Shown here one piece after another: positions 21,399 through 31,215 of a stretch of 64,000 nucleotides of DNA. The stretch comes from Cherax quadricarinatus (lineage: Eukaryota; Arthropoda; Malacostraca; Decapoda; Parastacidae). The DNA is taken from contig NW_027195549.1 in NCBI RefSeq assembly GCF_038502225.1, positions 103,428 through 167,427 of the forward strand, given 5' to 3'. The notes under the pieces were generated by a model. The model saw only the letters and a list, made by a program, of their open reading frames with translations. It did no database searches and had not been told where the DNA came from. The position numbers and the translations under genes are program-made. Positions within the stretch are counted from its first letter, which is position 1; each line of letters begins with the position of its first letter.

Positions 21399-22775
21399 TC
21401 AAGTATTAAAAACCATTTGTCTCCATTCACTACTATCAAACACGCTCACGCATGCCTGCTGGAAGTCCAAGCCCCTCGCACACAAAACCTCCTTTACCCC
21501 CTCCCTCCAACCTTTCCTAGGCCGACCCCTACCCCGCCTTCCTTCCACTACAGACTGATACACTCTTGAAGTCACTCTGTTTCGCTCCATTCTCTCTACA
21601 TGTCCGAACCACCTCAACAACCCTTCCTCAGCCCTCTGGACAACAGTTTTGGTAATCCCGCACCTCCTCCTAACTTCCAGACTACGAATTCTCTGTATTA
21701 TATTCACACCACACATTGCCCTCGCTGCAACATTCATCACCCATGCTTCACACCCATATAAGAGCGTTGGTAAAACTATACTCTCATACATTCCCCTCTT
21801 TGCCTCCAAGGACAAAGTTCTTTGTCTCCACAGACTCCTAAGTGCACCACTCACCCTTTTCCCCTCATCAATTCTATGATTCACCTCATCTTTCATAGAC
21901 CCATCCGCTGACACGTCCACTCCCAAATATCTGAATACATTCACCTCCTCCATACTCTCTCCCTCCAATCTGATATCCAATCTTTCATCACCTAATCTTT
22001 TTGTTATCCTCATAACCTTACTCTTTCCTGTATTCACTTTTAATTTTCTTCTTTTGCATACCCTACCAAATTCATCCACCAATCTCTGCAACTTCTCTTC
22101 AGAATCTCCCAAGAGCACAGTGTTGTCAGCAAAGAGCAACTGTGACAACTCCCACTTTATGTGTGATTCTTTATCTTTTAACTCCATGCCTCTTGCCAAG
22201 ACCCTCGCATTTACTTCTCTTACAACCCCATCTATAAATATATTAAACAACCATGGTGACATCACACATCCTTGTCTAAGGCCTACTTTCACTGGGAAAT
22301 AATTTCCCTCTTTCCTACATACTCTAACTTGAGCCTCACTATCCTCGTAAAAACTCTTCACTACTTTCAGTAACCTACCTCCTACACCATACACCTGCAA
22401 CATCTGCCACATTGCCCCCCTATCCACCCTGTCATATGGATTTTCCAAATCCATAAATGCCACAAAGACCTCTTTAGCCTTATCTAAATACTGTTCACTT
22501 ATATGTTTCACTGTGAACACCTGGTCCACACACCCCCTACCTTTCCTAAAGCCTCCTTGTTCATCTGCTATCCTATTCTCCGTCTTATTCTTAATTCTTT
22601 CAATAATAACTCTACCATACACTTTACCAGGTATACTCAACAGATTTATCCCCCTATAATTTTTGCACTCTCTTTTGTCCCCTTTGCCTTTATACAAAGG
22701 AACTATGCATGCTCTCTGCCAATCCCTAGGTACCTTACCCTCTTCCATACATTTATTAAATAATTGCACCACCAC
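21399..22775 (-). pseudogene. RTE reverse transcriptase
   Basis: 458-codon open segment with the RTE RT blocks in order: IVPLYKGKGDKRECKNYRGI, GGFRKGRGCVDQVF, AFMDLENPYDRVDR, GLRQGCVMSPWLFNIFID, LLFADNTVLLG, then the RTE C-terminus with RYLGV, LYGCEAW and LLRWFGHVERM. The second Asp of the catalytic FADD box is Asn (codon at 22122-22124). The usual KAYD motif reads NPYD. It is separated from the endonuclease by frameshifts at about 22775-23017 and a stop at 23518. It would reverse-transcribe RTE RNA if intact. Confidence 0.85.
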
Positions 22776-23016
22776 TCCAAAACTATATCCCCACCTGCTT
22801 TTAACATTTCTATCTTCATCCCATCAATCCCGGCTGCCTTACCCCCTTTCATTTTACTACTGCCTCACGAACTTCCCCCACACTCACAATTGGCTCTTCC
22901 TCACTCCTACAAGATGTTATTCCTCATTGCCCTATACACGAAATCACAGCTTCCCTATCTTCATCAACATTTAACAATTCCTCAAAATATTCCCTCCATC
23001 TTCCCAATACTTCTAA

Positions 23017-24273
23017 CTATCCATTTAATAACTCTCCTCTCCTATTTTTAACTGACAAATCCATTTGTTCTCTAGGCTTCCTTAACTTGTTAATCTCACT
23101 CCAAAACTTTTTCTTATTTTCAACAAAATTTGTTGATAACATCTCACCTACTCTCTCATTTGCTCTCTTTTTACATTGCTTCACCACTCTCTTAATCTCT
23201 CTCTTTTTCTCCATATACTCTTCCCTCCTTGCATCGCTTCTACTTTGTAAAAACTTCTCATATGCTAACTTTTTCTCCCTTACTACTCTCTTTACATCAT
23301 CATTCCACCAATCACTCCTCTTCCCTCCCGCACCCACTTTCCTGTAACCACAAACTTCTGCTGAACACTCTAACACTACATTTTTAAACCTACCCCATAC
23401 CTCTTTGACCCCATTGCCTATGCTCTCATTAGCCCATCTATCCTCCAATAGCTGTTTATATCTTACCCTAACTGCCTCCTCTTTTAGTTTATAAACCTTC
23501 ACCTCTCTCTTCCCTCATGCTTCTATTCTCCTTGTAACCCATCTACCTTTTACTCTCAGTGTAGCTACAACTAGAAAGTGATCTGATATATCTGTGGCCC
23601 CTCTATAAACATGTACATCCTGAAGTCTACTCAACAGTCTTTTATCTACCAATACATAATCCAACAAACTACTGTCATTTCGCCCTACATCATATCTTGT
23701 ATACTTATTTATCCTCTTTTTCTTAAAATATGTATTACCTATAACTAAACCCCTTTCTATACAAAGTTCAATCAAAGGGCTCCCATTATCATTTACACCT
23801 GGCACCCCAAACTTACCTACCATACCCTCTCTAAAAGTTTCTCCTACTTTAGCATTCAGATCCCCTACCACAATTACTCTCTCACTTGGTTCAAAGGCTC
23901 CTATACATTCACTTAACATCTCCCAAAATCTCTCTCTCTCCTCTACATTCCTCTCTTCTCCAGGTGCATACACGCTTATTATGACCCACTTTTCGCATCC
24001 AACCTTTACTTTAATCCACATAATTCTTGCATTTACACATTCATATTCTCTTTTCTCCTTCCATAACTGATCCTTCAACATTACTGCTACCCCTTCCTTT
24101 GCTCTAACTCTCTCAGATACTCCAGATTTAATCCCATTTATTTCCCCCCACCAAAACTCCCCTACCCCCTTCAGCTTTGTTTCGCTTAGGGCCAGGACAT
24201 CCAACTTCTTTTCATTCATAACATCAGCAATCATATGTTTCTTGTCATCCGCACTACATCCACGCACGTTCAA
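23017..24273 (-). pseudogene. RTE endonuclease and linker, interrupted
   Basis: The segment 24273-23515 has the APE-type endonuclease order: NVRG, LALSETKL, VYAPG, VVGDLNAKVG, then DYVLVDKRL and a TDISDHFLVV block ending the domain. A stop codon (TGA at about 23516-23518) separates it from 23502-23017, a Lys/Arg-rich linker typical of RTE (WWNDDVKRVVREKKLAYEKF). The enzyme nicks target DNA to prime reverse transcription. Frame breaks before the RT make the whole copy a pseudogene. Confidence 0.8.
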
Positions 24274-24868
24274 GCATCCCAGTTTTATAAAGTTTTTCTT
24301 CTTCTCTTTTTTAGTAAATGTCTACAGGAGAAGGGGTTACTAGCCCATTGCTCCCGGCATTTTAGTCACCTCATACAACACGCATGGCTTACGGAGGAAA
24401 GATTCTTTTCCACTTCCCCATGGACAATAGAAGAAATAAAGAAGAACAAGAGCTATTTAGAAAAAGTAGAAAAAACCTAGATGTATGTATATATATATGC
24501 ATGTGCATGTCTGTGAAGTGTGACCGAAGTGTAAGTAGGAGTAGCAAGATATCCCTGTTATCTAGCGTGTTTATGAGACAGAAAAGAAACCAGCAATCCT
24601 ACCATCATGCAAAACAGTTACAGGTTTCTGTTTCACAGTCATCTGGCAGGGCGGTAGTACTTCCCTGGGTGGTTGCTGTCTACCAACCTACTACTGTAAT
24701 ACTCCTTTGTGCTAAATTGTTATCTGTATACAATAATGTTTTTACCACTGAACATATCATTGCTTAGTTAATATTAGGTTAATTTTAAGCCTGCTCATAA
24801 CGCTCTGCATACAAGGGGCTTTGGCATGTTGCACTGTAACAACTTTGTACCTCACTGTATCATGTTCA

Positions 24869-24874
24869 AATTAA

Positions 24875-24909
<35 letters not shown>

Positions 24910-24911
24910 AT
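24869..24911. repeat. AAAT microsatellite at LINE-B 3' end
   Basis: About ten TAAA/AAAT units end LINE-B copy 1, as in the copy at 8694-8727. Tigger3 sequence resumes at once. Confidence 0.9.
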
Positions 24912-25747
24912 GGGAGGAGGGGAGAGTGTGGATGGTGTTAGTGTTTAGAAGGGGAATCCCCTTCCATTAAGACTTGAACTGGCAGCCTCACCATGCCTTA
25001 CCACACTGTGTATGCCACTACGATTCTTAAATCTTTCAAACCAACCTTTGCTGGCCTTAAATTCACTCACATCACCACTAGTTACAGGCATTTTCTTTAC
25101 CAAATCATCATGCACTCCGACACACGCACTCCACTTTCGTACTTTGCAATTATCTCTTTCTTCATTTCAATAGTCATTAGCACCTTTTTTCTCGAAGGGT
25201 TGGCACTATGGTTACTTATTTTACTTGGGGCCCATGGTTACTTATTTTGCAGAAACAAGCACCAAAAACAGTGATAATATGGATAATATGGAATGTACCG
25301 AATGTATCCTTAGATTCGCTCACATTGGCTGGCTTGTAAACACTGGCACACACGGGGCAGTTCAGGCCACATGTGGACACGTCTCGTATGAATCGTATTG
25401 AATGTCGGGTTTTCCATCGAATGTCGAGGCGAAATTTTTGCGTTAAAATGCATCGAATGTCGGATTTATCGAATGTCGGATTTATCGAATGTCGATGCCA
25501 TCGAATGTCGGGGGTCCACTGTATATAGAAAGCCCCTTGTTATGCTCCACATGTTGGTCAAATTAGGTCAGTGTCCCAGGATGCAACCCACACCAGTCGA
25601 CTTACACCCAGGTACCCATTTTACTGATGGGGAACATAGACAACAGGTGGAAAGAAACACGCCCAATGTTTCTACTCTGGCTGGGAATCAAACCCAGGCC
25701 CTCACCGTGTAAAGCGAGAGCGTTAGCCACCAGGCCACCAGAGCCTG

Positions 25748-26651
25748 GTGAAGCCGTTACTAGTGTACCATTCTGAAAATTCCAGAGTGTTCAGGAAAAG
25801 CAATGTTATGAAGAGTAAATTGTGTGTGTTTTGGAAAGTTAATAATAAGGCATGGATCATGAGGGAAATTTTCGTTGAGTGGTTCAATGAAGTGTTTGGC
25901 CCTAGTGTGAAGAATTACCTCCTGGAAAAGAAATTGGATCTCAAGTTCCTCCTACTAATGGACAGTGCACCTGCTCATCCTCCAAACCTGGATGTCCTAA
26001 TTCTGAAGGAGTTTAGGTTGATCACAGTGATGTTCTTGCCACCTAATACCACTCCTCTCCTCCAGCCCATGGACCAGCAGATCATTTCAAACTTTAAAAA
26101 TCTCTACACCAAAGCAATGTTTGAAAGGTGCTTTAATGTGACCTCAGACACTCACTTGACCCTAGGAGAGTTTTGGAAAGATCACTTCAGTATCCTCCAT
26201 TGCATAAGCCTTATAGGTAAGGTTTGGGAGGGAGCGACTACCAGGACTTTGAACTCTGCTTGGAGCAAATTGTGGCCAGATTGTGTCCACAAGTGGGATT
26301 TTGAAGGGTTTGTGGCTGACCCTGATGAGCCTATGACAGTTGTGAAATCTATTGTGGCATTTGGGAGTTCCATGGGGTTGGATGTGAGTTTGGAGGATGT
26401 GGAAGACCACAATGAAGAGCTAACCAATGAGGAGCTGCAAGAGCTTCATCAGGAACAGCAACAGACCGCAGCTCAGAATATTGCTGCAAAGGAGGAGGAG
26501 GAAGAGAGATAGAAGAAGTTCCCGGCTTTAGAAATTAAGGAGATTTTTAAAATGTGGGGTAGGATGGAAAAATTTATGGAGAAACATCACTCTGACAAGG
26601 CTGTTGCAAGCCATATTGGCAACTTGTACAGTGACAAAGTCTTGGCCCATT
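25748..26651 (+). pseudogene. Tigger2 transposase, DDE region
   Basis: The open part is 25748-26512. It begins KPLLVYHSENSRVF, has the second catalytic Asp in LLLMDSAPAHPPN and the third in LPPNTTPLLQPMDQ, then the post-catalytic region (KLWPDCVHKWDFEGF) and a Glu-rich end. The first catalytic Asp (CDETGLFWK in the copy at 59590) falls in the missing part. After a TAG at 26510-26512 the older frame still shows KEIFKMWGRMEKFMEKHHSDKAV up to the LINE-B insertion at 26652. The protein would cut Tigger ends and integrate at TA. Confidence 0.75.
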
Positions 26652-26807
26652 TTTTATTTAATTTATTTATTTATTTATGTCTTTACAAATAGTACACTGA
26701 GATTTTGTAATTATAATAATGGGTTGCAGTGCAAAGAAAGCCTCCATTATGCCTAGGAATTATGGGCCAACTTAACATTACTGGCTTACAGACTACTTAA
26801 CACTAAG

Positions 26808-26839
26808 AATTATATCACAGCTGTACAGTAGAATATTAA
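26808..26839. repeat. 32-bp sequence repeated at 33004-33035
   Basis: AATTATATCACAGCTGTACA... ending ATTAA recurs with about four mismatches just beyond the piggyBac pair. The LINE-B 3' UTR probably had two tandem copies and the piggyBac element landed at the TTAA closing the first. Confidence 0.5.
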
Positions 26840-27691
26840 CCCCTTGACTGCCGCAACCCCCAATCCTGAGGTGTCTCCTGGTGTCGCAAAATTTAAAAAA
26901 AAAAAAATTATTTTTTCTTATGAAATGATAGAGAATCTTTTCTCGATTGTAATGACACCAAAAAAACGAAATTTGAAGGAAAACTGACGGAATTATGCTC
27001 TCGTGAAGTTAGCGACCTCGGTGATATTTACAAATCAGCGATTTCGCCCACTTTGAGCCCTATTTTCGGCTAATTCCGTTGTCCCAGTCGACCAAACTCA
27101 TAGCTATTTCTTTAGAGCTCCATTTTTTCTATCAAATGAGTACAAGAAACTGCCCATTTACCGATTTCAACTACCCATTAATGTGGTCAGAAATTTGCAA
27201 TTTGGCCGTTTTCACGAAAATTAAAAAATATGACAATTTCAAAATAAGGTCCAGAATGAACAATGCAGACATTCCTGGCTCTAAAATAACATTTTCTTTG
27301 TTCATCAGTCATGTCTCCAGGCCCCTCTGATATTACTCTTGCTTTCTATTTGAATTTTTATTCAAACAAAAAATAGAAGACTTACTATTACGCAGACTAC
27401 TGCAATACTGTAATAATTGTATAAATAACATCAACCCATTCATGACTGCATATTAGAATGGCTAGTTGGACATTTATTGGACAATGACATCATTTGTTTA
27501 CTTTTGAACATTGGCAAAAATCAAACATTTCCCCTACTTTGAGCTCCATTTCCAGGTTCTTTTCATAGTAAAAATCAATCAAAATCACCTCTATTTCCTG
27601 CTTGATTTGAAGCCACTATAATTTATGAGTATATATACGTCAAACACGGTACCTCATACGACGTATATATACGGCCGCGACAGTCAAAGGG
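26840..27691. mobile_element. piggyBac-type non-autonomous element, 852 bp
   Basis: TTAA (26836-26839), CCCCTTGACTGCCGC at the left end, GCGACAGTCAAAGGG at the right, then TTAA (27692-27695). The ends are close to those of P4 (55209-58039). The interior is AT-rich and non-coding; 26920-27190 resembles, inverted, the piece at 10375-10640. It directly abuts P3, sharing one TTAA. Confidence 0.8.
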
Positions 27692-29407
27692 TTAACCCAT
27701 AAACGGTCCAAACGTATATATACGTTCACTACCCCAGTGCCCCGAATATTTTGAAAAACAAAAAAATCGTGTTTTATTGAAAAAAAGAGCACATTTTTCT
27801 AAGTGTTATAGGATAAAAAAAAAATTTTAGGGTCAGTACTTACCGAGATATGAGGCCACGAAGTTGGCACTTGGCAATCACCTGACGGCAACATGGAGCG
27901 CCGCTTGCAGAAACTCTGCATATTTACCGTTTTTTTTTCCAATTTTTTTTTTTCTTTTCTTAGTTTTCATGATATGATTCTTATGTTTTACAGTAATTCT
28001 TTTGATTTCAATGTTAATTTTTGCTTATACACCAATAATAGTATATACAAAATTATTATCATATTGTCAGAGACACACATGTACACACTGACAGGTGATT
28101 TTGCACACCTGGCTGAATCACACATTATTATCTACAACTATATACAAGTATTTACATGTCCCACTTATTTTTCTAGAACTCCATGATTGTATGGTACTCC
28201 ATGAAGCATGGATTCATACAGAGTGCCACCCCACACTGGTTACAAATGTATCGTGTGTCCTTCCACTGTTGGGGTCATTTTATGGTGGTAGTACACACAA
28301 CACACTTATTCTGGGAATGCTTCTTCTTTGGGGTAGGTTGTATTGGTACCAAGTAGTGACAGTTAGGGATGATTTGGTCTGGCACTTCCTCCACTGGCTG
28401 TGGTTGTGGTTGGGGGACAGGTTGTGGTGTGACAGGTCGCTGTTGAGGGGCAGGTACAGGTGTGGTACTATACTTTTTTGCTATCTGTTTTATGACATTC
28501 AGGGAGAATTCTGCAAAATGTTGTCGTTTTCCTGTCTTTATTTTGTACATATTGAATGCATTGAGCACTGCAATGTCTACAAGGTGAAAAAACAGTTTTA
28601 TATACCACTTGCGACTCCTACGCACACAGTCAACAAACCTTATCATCATGTCACACTTGTCAACGAGTCACATATTGTTTGTGTAGTTGACAGCAGCAGC
28701 TGGCTTGACAATACATTCATTGATCTTCCTGTTCACTTTGTTTGTACCACCTCATTTCTGTGGATGGTTGACAGCAATGTCATGTCCCGTTTGTCATGCC
28801 ACATCAGTGCCATGATGTCATTGGCATGAAATGCTTGCACTGCACCTTCAATACTGCCTCCACTGAACCTTGGCATATTTTTTCTATTCTTTCTCACTGT
28901 TCCACATATATCAGTATTGTTTACATGCAGGAAATCAGTGAGCATAGGGCTGGTATACCATTTGTCTGTGTACAATGTATGGCCCTTGCCAAGGTATGAT
29001 TCCATAATTTTTCGAACATCACCAGAAATGCCCAACATGCGCCTGGCATTGTCGAGTGTGTTTTTCCCAGTACAGTAGGGTCCCACTTTATGGCATTTCG
29101 CTTTACAGCGTTCCACTAATACGGTCATTTCAAATTATGACCAAAACTCGATGTACGGCTCCCCCACCTGACTTTCTAATACGGTCACCGCGCCCCACCC
29201 GGTTTGTTTACATTCTCTGCGAGATCCAAGCACTAAGTCTCCATTTTGTCTGGAAACTCCCAAATTTCAAGTGTTTTAAAAGTTATTTCATATTTTATAT
29301 ATACTCTGATAATTATACTTATGTATACCTGTACCTAAATAAACTTACACACTGTGCTGGCATGCAGGTACACATTAAAATCAGTAAGAGTGTCTTATGT
29401 CTCCAGA

Positions 29408-29850
29408 CGTCATATTAGCAATGATGATAATAATCATCGAGTCTCATTTAAATTCGTATATTACGTTAATATACACATTTTCACTAATCCACCTATGATA
29501 TTTTTTCAAAATTATATAATAAACACGATGCATAACATATAAATATGATAAATACACCCCACAGTAAAATAAATAAACATAAATATGAGATGTGGTAGCA
29601 GACGACTTGCACAAGTGATGCCATATTAGAAATGATAATAATAATCACTGAGTCTCATTAAATGTCGTATATTACGTTAATATACACATTTTCATTAATC
29701 CATCCATGACATTTTTTTCAGAATTATATAATAAACACGATACATAACATATAAAGATGATAAATACATCCCACAATAGAATTAATAAACATAAATATGA
29801 GATGTCGTAGTAAGATAACTTGTACAAGTGATGGCAAGAAAAAACATTTT
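29408..29850. repeat. Two tandem units of about 220 bp inside Tigger4
   Basis: The second unit (from about 29620) repeats the first with small changes: CATATTAG.AATGATAATAATAATCA, GTATATTACGTTAATATACACATTTTCA and ATTATATAATAAACACGAT. No coding potential. Confidence 0.75.
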
Positions 29851-29876
29851 CTCTAATCTAACATAAGAGAAAATGT

Positions 29877-30415
29877 GTTACTGGGAGTACAGAGAACCTT
29901 CACGGCGTGCATAACGGAGATAAAACACCTCAATTACTGGGAGCGCTCGAGGTTCCTGAACCTGTATTCCCTGGAACGCAGATGGGAGAGATACATGATT
30001 ATATACACATGGAAAATCCTAGAGGGACTAGTACTGAACTTGCACACAAAAATCACTCACAACAAAAGCAAAAGACTTGGCAGACGAAGCAACATCACCC
30101 CAATGAAAAGCAGGGGTGTCACTAGCACGTTAAGAGACCATACAATAAGTGTCAGGGGCCCGAGACTGTTCAACCGCCTCCCAGCATACATAAGGGGGAT
30201 TACCAACAGACCCCTGGCAGTCTTCAAGCTGGCACTGGACAAGCACCTAAAGTCAGTATCTGACCAGCCGGGCTGTGGCTCGTACGTTGGTTTGCGTGCA
30301 GCCAGCAGTAACAGCCTGGTTGATCAGGCTCTGATCCACCAGGAGGCCTGGTCACAGACCGGGCTGCAGGGCGGTGACCCCCGGAACTCTCTCCAGGTAA
30401 ACTCCAGGGTAACTG
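29877..30415 (+). mobile_element. LINE-C, 5'-truncated tail with open coding
   Basis: It matches the last about 175 codons of LINE-C ORF2 (41776-44868) in an open frame: VQRTFTACITEIKHLNYWER, MIIYTWKILEGLV, TISVRGPRLFNRLP, ALIHQEAWSQTG. It ends at CTCTCCAGGTAAACTCCAG, the same 3' end as the full copy, without poly(A). Inserted in Tigger4. Confidence 0.85.
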
Positions 30416-30439
30416 TAGAAAATTATTCCTTTCGTATGT

Positions 30440-30549
30440 AAGTTTATTCAGGTATACACAAATACAGTTACATAGATTATCATACATAACAACATATGTG
30501 TAGAGAACCTAGGATAACCCAAAAAAGTCAGAGTGACTTATTTCCATTG
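30440..30549 (-). mobile_element. LINE-A 3' end fragment
   Basis: AAGTTTATTCAGGTATACAC through AACCCAAAAAAGTCAGAGTG and TTATTTCCATTG match 49008-49120, the 3' end of full LINE-A, on the same strand. About 110 bp; very strong 5' truncation. Confidence 0.75.
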
Positions 30550-30789
30550 CCTTCCCTCAGAGCATCATTTCTTCTCAAAATGATGTTACATGAGAATGGG
30601 AGTGTTCTTTATTTATTCTACCGTATCAATGTAGAGACAACTTGTACACAATGTAATTTGTACACAAACCAGACGTGTACATTTTTTTTTGTTACAAAAC
30701 TTAAGTTCGCCTGGTTTGTTTACATAACTTGGCATCTGTCCTCTCTCATGCACTCATTCTTTCTCTCTCTCATTTATTCGTTTTACCTC

Positions 30790-31215
30790 ATTTACTTACT
30801 CCTGACCCTACATTAAGACTACAAACATTTTAAGGTAAGTAATGAATGAACTGTATATACATTTTATCGTTCTAGGATGCTTAAATATCATAGAATAGTA
30901 TGTGTGGGTGGGTTGGCCTGGTATGGTAGCCCGGCTGACTACCATACATACCACACTTGATTTTTTACAATAAATGCTACTTGTCTCACCCTAGATTAAG
31001 ACTATAAATATTTTAAGGTAAGTAATGAGTAAACTGTATATGCAGTTTATCGCTCTGGAATGCTTAAATGTAATAGAATATTATGTGGCCTGGTATGGTA
31101 GCCTGGCTGACTACCATACATACCACACTTGATTTCTTACAATAAATACTACTTGTCTCACCCTAGATTAAGACTATAAATATTTTAAGGTAAGTAATGA
31201 GTGCACTATGTGTGT
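30790..31215 (+). repeat. Tandem units with splice-donor-like motif in Tigger4 3' region
   Basis: Three copies of a unit of about 170-180 bp, each with ATTAAGACTA.AAA.ATTTTAAGGTAAGTAAT. The same unit occurs near 1800, 3320 and 3510 in the related element. Confidence 0.65.

Larger units (their letters stand above)
21144..24692 (-). mobile_element. RTE-clade LINE, nearly full length, degenerate
   Basis: Minus-strand element with 5' region 24300-24692 (GGTTACTAGCCCATTGC..., GGTTGCTGTCTACCAACC), endonuclease 24273-23515, linker 23502-23017, RT 22775-21399 and a short 3' UTR ending near 21144 with a T-rich run. About 3.5 kb, the usual RTE size. It is inserted in the 3' UTR of LINE-B copy 1. Other pieces of the family: 5507-5692, 60436-60570, 60636-61330 and 62264-62330. 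Confidence 0.85.
16743..24911 (+). mobile_element. LINE-B copy 1, 5'-truncated, hosting piggyBac P1 and an RTE element
   Basis: LINE pieces: 16743-17805 (RT), 20746-21143 (ORF2 C-terminus and 3' UTR), 24693-24911 (rest of 3' UTR with AAAT tail 24869-24911). They join collinearly with the uninterrupted LINE-B tail at 8180-8727. piggyBac P1 (17806-20745) sits at a TTAA whose removal restores the LINE reading frame. The RTE copy lies in the 3' UTR with a probable TGTAATAC duplication (21122 region and 24693 region). Confidence 0.8.
16507..25522 (-). mobile_element. Tigger3, internally deleted, split by LINE-B copy 1
   Basis: TIRs CAGTGGACCCCCGACATTCG (16507) and CGAATGTCGGGGGTCCACTG (25503-25522), flanked by TA. 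The 3' part is 16507-16742, with the complement of the splice donor (ACTTACCTT) at its inner edge; the 5' part is 24912-25522. Coding remains on the minus strand (about 24913-25235) show KKEIIAKYESGV and SKGWFERFKNRSGIHSVV, then jump to the tail ending before a stop, so the catalytic region is missing. About 35 bp around the LINE insertion point are absent. Confidence 0.7.
16386..25745 (-). mobile_element. SINE-2, tRNA-headed, split by Tigger3
   Basis: The head is at 25680-25745 (complement of TTAGCCACCAGGCCACC and GGGAATCAAACCCAGG). The body at 25560-25680 is shared with SINE-1 (CAGTCGACTTACACCCAGGTACC). The 3' part at 25523-25560 continues at 16439-16506 after Tigger3 is removed, joining ...CACACTACTA to TATAGAAAGCC. 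The tail differs from SINE-1 and ends in AAT repeats. So the two SINEs share head and body but use different 3' ends. The head is decayed. Confidence 0.65.

Noticed and set aside
16439..24830. SINE-2 tail derived from LINE-B (shared ACAAGGGGCTTT)
   Set aside because: Only about 12 bases match and the flanking bases differ; too short to claim a partner.
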